A stretch of DNA of 8,609 bases from a bacterium. GTDB lineage: Bacteria; RBG-13-66-14. Positions within the stretch are counted from its first letter, which is position 1. Each line of letters starts with the position of its first letter. The DNA lies in NCBI GenBank assembly GCA_021107695.1, contig JAIOSI010000299.1:1-8609 (forward strand). The letters run 5' to 3'. This document shows, one piece after another, positions 1 to 6,998 of this stretch. The position numbers and the translations under genes are program-made. The notes beneath the pieces are model-generated. The model did no database searches, had not been told where the DNA came from, and saw only the letters and a program-made list of their open reading frames with translations.

Positions 1-2446
1 AGCTCCCGCTGACATCCTCGCCCTTGACGAAGCCGTTATCTTCGTCAAAGACCAGGGTTGGGCGATAGAGATACCGTGCCGCGTTGGTGCTGGCAGAGGA
101 ATCCACCGCCCGCCCGGAGCTGTCGGCAACGGTCAGTTGCAGATCGTAATCGTAGTAGTAGGTGTACCAGCCGGAGTCCAGATACCCGGCGTGGTCATCC
201 TCCTCCGGAGCGACGAGAATGATCGGGAACCGGGCGATTCCGTCCTCACCGCGGTTCGTTTTGCCAGTGTAAACCAGTTCCGGCTCGCTGTAGTACCACC
301 AGTAGTAGTAATCGTCGTACTCTTCCTCGGCAAACCAGGGCGGCACCGTCTTATCGTCGTCGGTGGCAATTTCCGGCATCCAATAGCGCGGGGTGCGGGT
401 TACCTGATAGACGACCTCGCCGTCGTTGACCGGTTCTCCGAAGAGGTAGTTAGCAGAGACCGTCGCCATCGCCTCACCGCCGAGGCGCAACGGTCCCGCC
501 TCCAGCTGGGTAGAGACCTCGAACTCCGGTTTCTTGTACTCCTCCAGACGGAGGTAGTTGTAGGTTATGTACTGGTCATAGCCCTCGGAGTCCTCGTAGT
601 AGATGTTGAGATAAATGTAGCCAAGCTGGGCATCTTTGGGGATGTCAAAGGAAGCACCGGCGCGACCGCGGGAGTCGGTAACCAGCTCGCCTTCGTATAT
701 CTGCTCGCCAGCGTCGGCGTAGCAGGAAATTTCAAGGTTTTTCACCGGCTCGTAGCCATAGATGCGTCCGTCCGGCTCGATCTCCTGGCGCACCAGCACC
801 TCGAAGTGGACGGTATCGCCGGGCTTGTAAAGGGTACGGTCGGTGATCAGGTAGCCATTCGGCTCGAAGCCGTAGCTGGGATAGATGGAGTAGCTGCTGC
901 TCAGGGCGTAATGCCCGTCCTTCTCCACCACTGCCGCAGGGTAATCAATCTCGGTCTCACCGAGGAGCTCAAACTCTGCCCAGCCGGAACGGTCGGTCTC
1001 TCCGCCGCGCCAGAGCTTGTGATTCCAGGGACTGTATCCCTCCTGTTTCCAAATAGTAACGTCGGCACCATCGGCGTAGTCGCCGTCATCGAGCCAGGCA
1101 CTCCAGACGTAGCTGGCCCCTTCTCCGGTAAACATCACGCAACCCAGCTCGGTAACCGAGAAGCTGACCGCGCTGGAGATTTCGCCCTCGACGAAGGCTG
1201 CCAGCAGATAGAGACCGGGTCCCGGATTGGGCAGGCTGGTTTCCTTATAGAAGGGGTGGTAGTCGTCCTCACCGGGAAGCTGCTCTGTATAAACAGCCTG
1301 TGGCTCCCAGCCAGCGAGGGTCGGACGGTAGTCTTCATCCTTTGCCACCACGGCATAGTCGCCGTTGATAAAGTCCCGCAGCTGCTCCGGTGTCATCGGG
1401 TAGAGGCGCAGCTCCACGGAATCGGCAAGGCGGCTGGTGTAAGACAGAGCGATGAACTCGTCCGTCGGCAGGGTGTTGGGGAACTCCGGCAACTGAACCT
1501 GGGGCGTGGAGAGTCGCCTGACCTCATCACGGGAGGTGCCGTAGGTATCCCAGGAGTCGGCATACTGCACCGCCGCGTGGCGATACAGCTCCAGCGCGCC
1601 CCGGGGGTCGGCAAGGAAAATCTCATGGAAAACAGCCCGCGCCGTGTAAACCTGATAGGCGATTTGAGAGTCCGCCCAGCGGTCGGTGATCTCATCCCAC
1701 CAGCGGTCGGCATCGGCGAGAATCGCCTTATTCTTCCGCTGCCGCTCCTCCATCAGCTCGCGCCACTGGTTAAGGTTATAGGCCTCCGGGTACTCATTGC
1801 TGTAGATCTGCCCCAGCTCACGCTCGCCCATTGCGTAATAGGCCTGCTGGGCGATCTCTGGCGAGGGATCGAGGGCAACCGCCTTCTTATAGTTCTCCCA
1901 CCACCAGGCATCGAAGTCGAAGTCCTCGATGTAGGTACTGTCGTCTTTATAGAGGTACTCGTTGGCGAGACTCATATAGAGGTTAGCCAGACGGTCGGTG
2001 CATTCGCTCCGATGGGGTTCGTCGAGGGAACGCCGGGTCTTCTCCATCACCTCGGCGGCATCCAGCCGCAGCTTCTGCTGCATATAGCTGGTCTGATACC
2101 ACGCCAGGTCCGGGTTTCCCCACCAGTACAGGTTCTCGGCAATCTGCAGCCGAGCCAGCGCGCTCCAGTAGGTGTCGGGGTGGTTCTTCACCAGACGGAG
2201 GTAATACTCCGCCACCGAGTCGTACTCGTAGAGGTACTCGGCAGAGCGAGCCGCCCGATAGAGTGCCAGGGGTAGGTATCGGCTACCCGGATATTTGACA
2301 ATCAGCTCTTCATATTTTTCCAGAGCCAGATGGAAACTCTTGTCCTCGAAGTGCTGTTCGGCATCTTCGAAGATAGAGCTTTCACCAGCCCCGACCACCG
2401 TTGCAAGCAGCAACAGCAGGGACAGGAGACGGCGGAAAGTTCGCAT
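1..2446 (-). CDS. Alpha-2-macroglobulin-like secreted protein, N-terminal 815 residues (C-terminus beyond the window)
   Basis: Seen: an uninterrupted minus-strand frame of 815 codons from ATG at 2446, preceded by GGAGG (2453-2457) six bases upstream, running off the left edge. Residues 1-20 are a Sec signal peptide (RR, then a run of Leu, ending VVGA before GES) with no lipobox Cys. Residues 25-110 look like TPR helices (AEQHFEDKSFHLALEKYEEL). About 312-470 read as the first macroglobulin-type beta domains (GPGLYLLAAFVEG, VTELGCV). ITDRTLYKPGDTVHF at 534-548 and EEYKKPEFEV at 635-644 are hallmark MG-domain motifs of bacterial alpha-2-macroglobulins. A Tyr/Trp/Asp-rich patch lies at 707-719. 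Family knowledge: these large envelope proteins (usually over 1,500 residues) are thought to trap proteases, some through a thioester. That region, if present, is outside the window. The lack of a lipobox suggests a soluble rather than lipid-anchored protein. The gene lies 108 bases after dus without a clear promoter. Confidence 0.88.
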   Translation of the reverse strand, partial: MRTFRRLLSLLLLLATVVGAGESSIFEDAEQHFEDKSFHLALEKYEELIVKYPGSRYLPLALYRAARSAEYLYEYDSVAEYYLRLVKNHPDTYWSALARLQIAENLYWWGNPDLAWYQTSYMQQKLRLDAAEVMEKTRRSLDEPHRSECTDRLANLYMSLANEYLYKDDSTYIEDFDFDAWWWENYKKAVALDPSPEIAQQAYYAMGERELGQIYSNEYPEAYNLNQWRELMEERQRKNKAILADADRWWDEITDRWADSQIAYQVYTARAVFHEIFLADPRGALELYRHAAVQYADSWDTYGTSRDEVRRLSTPQVQLPEFPNTLPTDEFIALSYTSRLADSVELRLYPMTPEQLRDFINGDYAVVAKDEDYRPTLAGWEPQAVYTEQLPGEDDYHPFYKETSLPNPGPGLYLLAAFVEGEISSAVSFSVTELGCVMFTGEGASYVWSAWLDDGDYADGADVTIWKQEGYSPWNHKLWRGGETDRSGWAEFELLGETEIDYPAAVVEKDGHYALSSSYSIYPSYGFEPNGYLITDRTLYKPGDTVHFEVLVRQEIEPDGRIYGYEPVKNLEISCYADAGEQIYEGELVTDSRGRAGASFDIPKDAQLGYIYLNIYYEDSEGYDQYITYNYLRLEEYKKPEFEVSTQLEAGPLRLGGEAMATVSANYLFGEPVNDGEVVYQVTRTPRYWMPEIATDDDKTVPPWFAEEEYDDYYYWWYYSEPELVYTGKTNRGEDGIARFPIILVAPEEDDHAGYLDSGWYTYYYDYDLQLTVADSSGRAVDSSASTNAARYLYRPTLVFDEDNGFVKGEDVSGS

Positions 2447-2498
2447 GGGTAACCTCCATATCGGGGAAGGAACGGGTAGAGAAGCACGTGGTAGGAAT

Positions 2499-2522
2499 GG
2501 AGCGGCTCTGAAGCTACGCTCC
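2499..2522 (-). other. Imperfect hairpin upstream of the macroglobulin gene
   Basis: On the minus strand GGAGCG (2517-2522) pairs with CGCTCC (2499-2504), and GCT/AGC inside can add three pairs around a TCAG loop with a two-base bulge. It sits in the 108-base gap between dus and the macroglobulin gene. No T-tract follows it, so it is not a standard terminator. It could be an mRNA leader structure or chance in GC-rich DNA. Confidence 0.3.
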
Positions 2523-2554
2523 TAAAAGCCAATCGGTTTCCTGCGGGACGGCAA

Positions 2555-3568
2555 TCAAACCAGTTCCGCCGCTTCGTTCAGTCGCTCTTCAAGCTCTACC
2601 AGGCTGGCGACCGTCGCCAGTTGACGACGCAGCTCCCTGGCACCATCCACACCACGGAGGTAGTGGAGGGCAAAGCGACGGACCCGGAACATTCCGTTGC
2701 GCTCGCCGTAGTACTCCGCCAGCATTTGCCCGTGGCGGCGAGTCCAGCGGATACGCTCCTGCCAGTCGATCTCTGGTGGAATGACCCCACCGCTCAGGCT
2801 CTTGACGATACCTCCGGCAAGCCAGGGGGTTCTGATCAATGCCCTGCCGATCATAATTGCGTGACAATCGGTCTGCTCGAACATCTTCAGGGCATCGGCG
2901 GTCGAAGTGATGTCCCCGTTGCCGATAACTGGGCAGTCCACCGCCTCTACCAGCCGGGCGATGGCAGACCAGTCGGAATGACCAAGGAACTGTTCCTCAC
3001 GGGTGCGGGGATGGAGGGTCAGCGCGGCAACTCCCAGCCTTGCAAGTCCTTCTGCGAGACGCAGGTAGGTCTCCCGCTCACCGTCAATCCCCAGGCGCAG
3101 TTTGGCGGTAACGGGCAGGCGGGTGTTTTCGATGGTCGCTGCGGCAAGCTCCAGAGCCAGGGGAATATCCCGCATCTGAGCGGCTCCATTGCCGGAGCGG
3201 TTTACCTTCTTCGCCGGGCAGCCGTAGTTGAGGTCAATGCCGTCGTAGCCGCACTCCTCAACGAAGCGGGCGGTTTCGGCAAAGGCCTCCGGCACATGCC
3301 CGAATAGCTGAACAAAGACCGGCACGCCAAGACTGGGATACTGCCGCCGCAGGTTACCCGCAGAGTCGGCAATCGCCAGCATACCTTTGGTCTTGCGGCT
3401 GCCTCGGTAGAAACCGTCGGCGGTAATCATCTCGGTAACGAAGGCGGCGATCCCGGTCTCCGCCAGGAGGCTGTACCAGGGCGGGTCGCTGGTTCCGGCG
3501 AGGGGAGCGGAAAGCACCCGCCCGGCTATCCCGCGCCTGAACCCTTCAATAAGCTGCTTGTCGGACAT
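2555..3568 (-). CDS. dus: tRNA-dihydrouridine synthase (Dus family)
   Basis: Flavoenzyme that reduces specific uridines in tRNA to dihydrouridine with NAD(P)H; cytoplasmic. The 337 residues match the usual Dus length and motif order: APLAGTSD at 21-28 (start of the TIM barrel, FMN contact), DLNYGCPAKKV at 112-122 with the catalytic Cys117, TAKLRLG at 154-160 (Lys156), HPRTREEQFLGHSDW at 186-200, VIGNGDI at 214-220, and MIGRALIRTPW at 239-249 at the FMN-phosphate loop. That last loop departs from the common GRGALGNPW form but keeps its length. The tail (about 265-337) is helical, as in the family's tRNA-binding domain. Start is ATG at 3568, nine bases after the upstream stop codon. No good Shine-Dalgarno is visible, so coupling to the preceding gene is likely. 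I cannot assign a DusA/B/C subtype; the compact length and motifs look DusB-like. Confidence 0.93.
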   Translation of the reverse strand: MSDKQLIEGFRRGIAGRVLSAPLAGTSDPPWYSLLAETGIAAFVTEMITADGFYRGSRKTKGMLAIADSAGNLRRQYPSLGVPVFVQLFGHVPEAFAETARFVEECGYDGIDLNYGCPAKKVNRSGNGAAQMRDIPLALELAAATIENTRLPVTAKLRLGIDGERETYLRLAEGLARLGVAALTLHPRTREEQFLGHSDWSAIARLVEAVDCPVIGNGDITSTADALKMFEQTDCHAIMIGRALIRTPWLAGGIVKSLSGGVIPPEIDWQERIRWTRRHGQMLAEYYGERNGMFRVRRFALHYLRGVDGARELRRQLATVASLVELEERLNEAAELV

Positions 3569-3577
3569 GATGACAGT

Positions 3578-4675
3578 CTACTTTTGCAACCACGCCAGGA
3601 GTCGGCGGAGGAGGTCTCTAGCCTCCGCTGGGTCGGCGATGTTCTCCCAGGCGAAGGAGAGAAAGGCTGCGCGATAGCTGCCGCCGTCCACGGTTACGCC
3701 GCAGGAATCCCCGGTGGGACGATTGCGGAACAGCTCCCGTCCGCTACTGCTGACGGTGAAGCCGTCGCTCCAGTTACCGATGATCTGACGGTCGCCGAAG
3801 AGGCAGAGGGAGAGTCCGGCGTTTAGCTGACTGACTGGCTCGGCAAGGGCAACGATGGTTTTGGCATCGGCCTTCCACGAGGCAATCCCCAGTGCTTCTT
3901 CGAGGGAGCCGGAGGATGTACTGCCGCTCATCGAGACCCGACCGAGGTAGTTCTGGCTGACGAGCAGCAACCGTCCGCCACCATCGAGATACTGGCGCAA
4001 GGCGCGGCGGTCGCTCCCGCCGAGACAGATTTTGTAGGTGTCCAGCCCGGTGAAGTAGATCACCAGCGGATAGTCATCGAGGATGCCCGACGACGGTCCG
4101 GTGGCGTTATGCCGCACGATGTGGGTCTCCCAGGGGATGCCCAGTGCGTCGAGAACCTCGGTGTATCGCTGGTCAACGTCAATGCCGTAGGGATTACCGT
4201 TATTCACGCCATCGTCATCGTCCACCACCAAAACGGTGCCGAGATTCCACTTAAAAGGTTCCTCGGCGATGACGGGCGGCTCCACAACCGTTGAGTAAAC
4301 TGTCGAACTCTCCCGGCGGGGCGAAATCTCCAGTACCGCCCGGAGGGGATCCGTCGCCAGCCAGGCGCGGTACTCTCCCGCCTCCGGCGAAAGGGTCAGG
4401 TTGAAGCCAGCAGCGGTAGCGGTAGAGCCGAACTCTCCCGCCTCGACCAACCCCACGGTCGCAGCCAGACGACCGTGGCTCACCGTGGCTCCCTCGACAA
4501 CCAGCGAGACACCACCAGAATAAGAGACGACGCTAACCGGGGCTTCGCCATCAAGGTAAAAGACGGCGTAGGTCTTCTCTTCCTCGGCGTAGCAGCGAAC
4601 CTCGGTAACATTTACCGCACCCAGAACCAGCGTTGGCAACAACAGCAAAACGAGCAACAGAGATTGCTTTGACAT
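3578..4675 (-). CDS. Secreted protein with N-terminal beta domain and amidotransferase-like (flavodoxin-type fold) domain
   Basis: 365 residues from ATG at 4675, with AAGGAG (4681-4686) five bases upstream. Residues 1-20 are a clear Sec signal peptide (SLLLVLLLLPTLVLGA). About 21-120 is beta-rich, with an alternating pattern reminiscent of an AMIN-type domain; this is a weak resemblance. About 146-364 begins with a strand and acidic loop (VLVVDDDDG at 148-156, then NNGNPYG), then a helix (YTEVLDALGI), a strand (YPLVIYFTG at 202-210), a helix (RALRQYLDGGGRLLLVSQNYL at 224-243, of which the GGGRLLLVS strand is the most typical part), and a late FAWENI (341-346) followed by a C-terminal helix. 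That order resembles class I glutamine-amidotransferase-like or ThuA-like domains found in secreted proteins of environmental bacteria. I do not see a conserved nucleophile-elbow Cys (GCxG), so enzymatic activity is doubtful. Probably first gene of a unit with dus. Precise function unknown. Confidence 0.8.
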   Translation of the reverse strand: MSKQSLLLVLLLLPTLVLGAVNVTEVRCYAEEEKTYAVFYLDGEAPVSVVSYSGGVSLVVEGATVSHGRLAATVGLVEAGEFGSTATAAGFNLTLSPEAGEYRAWLATDPLRAVLEISPRRESSTVYSTVVEPPVIAEEPFKWNLGTVLVVDDDDGVNNGNPYGIDVDQRYTEVLDALGIPWETHIVRHNATGPSSGILDDYPLVIYFTGLDTYKICLGGSDRRALRQYLDGGGRLLLVSQNYLGRVSMSGSTSSGSLEEALGIASWKADAKTIVALAEPVSQLNAGLSLCLFGDRQIIGNWSDGFTVSSSGRELFRNRPTGDSCGVTVDGGSYRAAFLSFAWENIADPAEARDLLRRLLAWLQK

Positions 4676-4699
4676 AAGAACTCCTTTTAGCGAACCTGT

Positions 4700-4708
4700 A
4701 TCATACCA
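4700..4708 (-). promoter_or_regulatory. Extended -10 promoter element for the secreted amidotransferase-like gene
   Basis: Minus-strand TGGTATGAT: a -10 hexamer TATGAT (one mismatch from TATAAT) at 4700-4705 preceded by the TGn extension. There is no recognisable -35, which extended -10 promoters can lack. Predicted start near 4693 would leave a leader of about 18 bases containing the AAGGAG site. The element abuts the T-run of the preceding terminator, so one unit ends and the next begins within about 10 bases. Confidence 0.5.
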
Positions 4709-4743
4709 AAAAAACGACCTCAGCGCATTTACTCCGAGGTCGT
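4708..4743 (-). terminator. Rho-independent terminator of the TPR / ComEA-like unit
   Basis: On the minus strand ACGACCTC (4736-4743) pairs perfectly with GAGGTCGT (4714-4721) across a 14-base loop, followed by a run of T (complement of A at 4708-4714). The stem starts inside the 3' end of the ComEA-like gene, and the stop codon (4729-4731) lies in the loop. It is the only hairpin in the window with a proper T-tract. Confidence 0.85.
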
Positions 4744-5259
4744 CGTTATCAGGTTGCGAATCTGCTCCAGCTTGCCTTCGCCGATTCCCTCGACGCGGAG
4801 CAGCTCCTCGATTGAGCCGAAGGGACGGGCGGCGATGATTCGCCGAGCCAGCACCTCACCGATGCCAGGCAGGCTCTCCAGCCCTATTGGTGAAGCTCGG
4901 TTGATATCGAGGAGAAAGCTCTCCCCTTCACTAACCGGACGCAGGAGCCGGGAGTCGAAGTAGATTAGTTGGGGCGGGACGACAACGGCAGCAGGTAACA
5001 GTTCTGCGGCGGCTTTGTCGCCTCCGGCTCGAAGAAAGACATCGCTGAGGGAAATCCGCCGACGTATGAAGGGGTAGGCTCCGGGGCGTTCAACGGCATC
5101 GCCGAAGACGTAAACGTAGCCGATGGCAGGGTTCTCTGCGGGGAGGGCGGGGCGACTGAGGGAAAGAAGGATGACCACAAGGGCAAGCAGCCCCAGCAGA
5201 AAGATGGCAAGCTGGACATCACGGGCGGGGGCGCGGAGCTTAGTTTCGGCTGAGTTCAC
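4729..5259 (-). CDS. ComEA-like helix-hairpin-helix DNA-binding membrane protein
   Basis: 176 residues. One N-terminal membrane helix (about 16-35: LAIFLLGLLALVVILLSL), an SLBB-like segment (48-80: VYVFGDAVERPGAY and LSDVFLRAGG), and a C-terminal tandem helix-hairpin-helix domain (118-172) with DINRAS, SLPGIGEVLARRI and FGSIEELLRVEGIGEGKLEQI. This is the ComEA architecture: a membrane-anchored, externally facing double-stranded-DNA receptor used in natural transformation. Homologues outside competence loci are common and may do something else; no comEC or pilus gene is visible here, so I give no gene symbol. The start is taken as GTG at 5259, overlapping the end of the TPR gene by 20 bases. 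No strong Shine-Dalgarno is seen, so translation is probably coupled. No in-frame ATG lies before the membrane helix. The gene ends within a terminator. Confidence 0.85.
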   Translation of the reverse strand: MNSAETKLRAPARDVQLAIFLLGLLALVVILLSLSRPALPAENPAIGYVYVFGDAVERPGAYPFIRRRISLSDVFLRAGGDKAAAELLPAAVVVPPQLIYFDSRLLRPVSEGESFLLDINRASPIGLESLPGIGEVLARRIIAARPFGSIEELLRVEGIGEGKLEQIRNLITTTSE

Positions 5260-6145
5260 TGCGGGCGGTGAGGTTGTACGGCTCCAGCTCCAGCACCTTT
5301 TCCCAGAGTGTGTGAGCCTCCAGGGTGCGCTCGGTAACCCGCAGCCAGTTGCTGATCGCCTGAATCAGGCTGTTCTCCACGGAGCCGAGGTCAAGCATCG
5401 TTCCGGCGTGTTTTAGAGCGGCGTGGAAATCGCCCTTCCGCAGATCAATCATGGCAAAGGAACGCCAGGCGCGGGGGTCATTGGGGGTCAGCTCGATCCA
5501 GTCGGCACAGAGTCCCGCCGCTGCTTCAACCTCGTCCGCCTTGTAGTAGAGGTCAAAGAGCGGCTCGTAAACGTACAGGTAGCTGGAGTCAAGGCGATGG
5601 GTCTCCGCCAGAGACTCCTTCGCTCCAATCATGTCATCGGAGAGAAAAGCCGCCATCCCGTGGAGGTAGTGGTATTCGGCACGCTCCGGCTCCAGAGCGA
5701 GGAGCCAGCCGGTCAGGGACAGCGTCTCCCCCAGGTCACCTTCGTGAAGCAGGCTCTCCGCCAGACCAGAGACGATCATCGGGTTCTCCGGGTCAAGGTC
5801 GTACGCCTGCCGGAACATGGAGATGGCGTTGCCATAGTCGCCCAGATACTTGAAGATTGTCCCCAGATTCAGCAGGAAGTTAGGGTCGTACTGGAAGCGG
5901 GAGATCAGCGGACGCATCTGCGCCAGTGCCTCTTCGTACTCGCCCCGCGCCATCGCGACCAAACCGAGACCGTTAATCGCCGCCGGGTTGCCCTCGGCAA
6001 GCGTAAGAGCCTGAGTGTAGAGCCGTTCCGCCTCGGCATAGCTACCGTTGCGGTAGGCGACATTGCCCTCGGCAACCAGCTCCTCGGCGGTCTGCGCGCC
6101 TGCCAGAGAGACCAGCATCAACAAAACTGCAATAAACCGCCGCAT
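5240..6145 (-). CDS. Secreted TPR-repeat protein
   Basis: 301 residues from ATG at 6145. An in-frame ATG exists at 6172, but AGGAG (6151-6155) sits five bases before the 6145 ATG, and starting there places the signal peptide (MRRFIAVLLMLVSLAGA, cleavage before QT) exactly at the N-terminus, so I choose 6145. The rest is a run of tetratricopeptide repeats: about 22-51 (NVAYRNGSYAEAERLYTQAL), 55-85, 89-120 (NLGTIFKYLGDYGNAISMF), 124-152, 157-186, 191-220, 225-254 and a last one near 260-292 with WEKVLELEP. TPR arrays are protein-interaction scaffolds; in the periplasm or outside the cell they often serve envelope assembly or secretion. No catalytic domain is visible, so the partner cannot be named. 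The gene overlaps the ComEA-like gene by 20 bases, which argues for one transcript and perhaps a shared role. Confidence 0.88.
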   Translation of the reverse strand: MRRFIAVLLMLVSLAGAQTAEELVAEGNVAYRNGSYAEAERLYTQALTLAEGNPAAINGLGLVAMARGEYEEALAQMRPLISRFQYDPNFLLNLGTIFKYLGDYGNAISMFRQAYDLDPENPMIVSGLAESLLHEGDLGETLSLTGWLLALEPERAEYHYLHGMAAFLSDDMIGAKESLAETHRLDSSYLYVYEPLFDLYYKADEVEAAAGLCADWIELTPNDPRAWRSFAMIDLRKGDFHAALKHAGTMLDLGSVENSLIQAISNWLRVTERTLEAHTLWEKVLELEPYNLTARSELSRN

Positions 6146-6150
6146 GGTTT

Positions 6151-6155
6151 CTCCT
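6151..6155 (-). promoter_or_regulatory. Ribosome binding site that decides the TPR gene start
   Basis: Minus-strand AGGAG lies five bases upstream of the ATG at 6143-6145. The longer alternative start at 6172 would put this site inside the coding sequence and push nine extra residues in front of the signal peptide. Confidence 0.75.
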
Positions 6156-6182
6156 GTTGGCAGTCGTAACATGACACCGAGT

Positions 6183-6206
6183 AGGGGTGTACTGCAATAC
6201 GCCCCT
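6183..6206 (-). repeat. Inverted repeat AGGGG-N14-CCCCT upstream of the TPR gene
   Basis: Read on the plus strand, AGGGGTGTA (6183-6191) faces TACGCCCCT (6198-6206) across a six-base centre; one of the nine pairs is T-G. It lies 38 bases before the TPR start codon and 7 bases downstream of a possible -10 element, so it would fall in the early transcribed leader. An operator or an mRNA leader hairpin are both possible. The outer arms and spacing recur at 7858-7879. Confidence 0.45.
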
Positions 6207-6213
6207 GCGGCGG

Positions 6214-6222
6214 ATTACATCA
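6214..6222 (-). promoter_or_regulatory. Possible extended -10 promoter for the TPR / ComEA-like unit
   Basis: Minus-strand TGATGTAAT: -10 hexamer TGTAAT (6214-6219) with a TGn extension. No -35 match at 16-18 bases. It fits the position expected for the TPR unit, but the motif is short, so this is tentative. Confidence 0.35.
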
Positions 6223-6339
6223 TTCCCTCAAAATCGAGCTACTAATTGATCAAACCAGCCAACCTCAAGCGACCAGTGGGAGCGGTAAGACGCGGGAAGA
6301 AGTGTTACCTGTTAATAGCATTCAATCGCGAGGCTATGT

Positions 6340-6354
6340 CCAGCTTTAAGCTGG
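6340..6354. other. Perfect short palindromic hairpin after divIVA
   Basis: CCAGCTT and AAGCTGG flank a single central base over 15 bases (or six pairs with a three-base loop), ending directly at the divIVA stop codon. Neither strand has a real T-tract after it (minus strand continues ACATAGCC), so it is a poor intrinsic terminator. It may still mark the 3' end of the divIVA message or protect it from nucleases. Confidence 0.4.
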
Positions 6355-6954
6355 TTAATTATGCCCCAGGTCCAGCTCGTCGGGGAGTTCCGGTTCCTCG
6401 AACTCATTCATGTTCAGGTTGAGTCCCCCCGGCTCCGGCTCTACGATTAGCTTCTGTGGCTCCTTTGGTTGCTCCGCTGGGGGTTCACTTACGGAGTAGC
6501 CAAAGACGGAATCTTCGGTTTCGTTGAGCATTCGGAGTTGAGTTTCGAGGAAGGCACGGAAGTTGACCAGCGCGCCTTTGTGCTGCTGGCGGAGGGCGAT
6601 AATCTCGTGCTTTAGCTCGTCTCGCCGTCGTCGGGCTTCATTAATAATCTCTTCGGAACGCAGCTCGGCCTCGTGGAGCAGGGACTTCTGTTTCTCTTCG
6701 GTGGCTATCTGAAGGTCGTCCGCCGCCCGCTGGGCGGTCATCAGCGTACGCTCCAGATTCTTCTCCATCCGCCGATATTCAGCAATTGACGACTCCAGGC
6801 TCTTGACCTGATCCCGGAGCTTGGTGTTGTCGCTGATGATCTTTTCCATCTCGTCGGCAATCCGCTGGAGGAAAGCGTCAACCTCCTCCACGGCGTAGCC
6901 GCGCATTCCCCGTGAGAACTCCTGACGGTGGATATCCTGCGGTGTAATCTTCAC
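6355..6954 (-). CDS. divIVA: DivIVA-domain coiled-coil protein
   Basis: 199 residues from GTG at 6954, with GAAAGG (6961-6966) six bases upstream. The N-terminal domain matches DivIVA closely and keeps the same numbering as Bacillus subtilis: ITPQDIHRQEFSRGMRGYAV at 3-22, then EEVDAFLQRIADEME. Residues about 28-145 are a long charged coiled coil (heptad-like Leu/Ile with RRRRDELKHEI near 108-118). The tail from about 155 is Pro/Glu-rich and acidic (EPPAEQPKEPQK, EFEEPELPDELDLG) and likely disordered. DivIVA proteins sense curved membrane and recruit division or growth factors. The membrane-inserting Phe17 of B. subtilis is Met here, while Arg18 is kept. Its own strong promoter lies just upstream. 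The short acidic tail may bind a partner; which one cannot be told. GpsB-like or SepIVA-like relatives are the alternative. Confidence 0.9.
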   Translation of the reverse strand: MKITPQDIHRQEFSRGMRGYAVEEVDAFLQRIADEMEKIISDNTKLRDQVKSLESSIAEYRRMEKNLERTLMTAQRAADDLQIATEEKQKSLLHEAELRSEEIINEARRRRDELKHEIIALRQQHKGALVNFRAFLETQLRMLNETEDSVFGYSVSEPPAEQPKEPQKLIVEPEPGGLNLNMNEFEEPELPDELDLGHN

Positions 6955-6998
6955 TCTGCACCTTTCTATAACTCTAGGATACTCAGCAATTTTCCGTG

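Noticed and set aside
137..2275. Plus-strand open frame of 712 codons
   Set aside because: It lies wholly antisense to the macroglobulin gene, whose minus-strand frame has a signal peptide, a good ribosome site and recognisable MG motifs. The antisense product has low-complexity Val/Leu/Gly-rich sequence with no known motif and no convincing ribosome site. It is a by-product of codon bias in GC-rich DNA.
2621..3307. Plus-strand open frame of 228 codons
   Set aside because: Antisense to dus, which has all its catalytic and FMN motifs.
3569..3577. Separate promoter for dus
   Set aside because: Only nine bases separate dus from the upstream stop codon and no -10 or -35 match is placed suitably; co-transcription is simpler.
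5423..6169. Plus-strand open frame of 248 codons
   Set aside because: Antisense to the TPR gene, which shows clear repeats and a signal peptide; the antisense product shows no domain.
6146..6172. Longer start for the TPR gene at 6172
   Set aside because: It would add nine residues before the signal peptide and bury the AGGAG site that sits five bases before the ATG at 6145.
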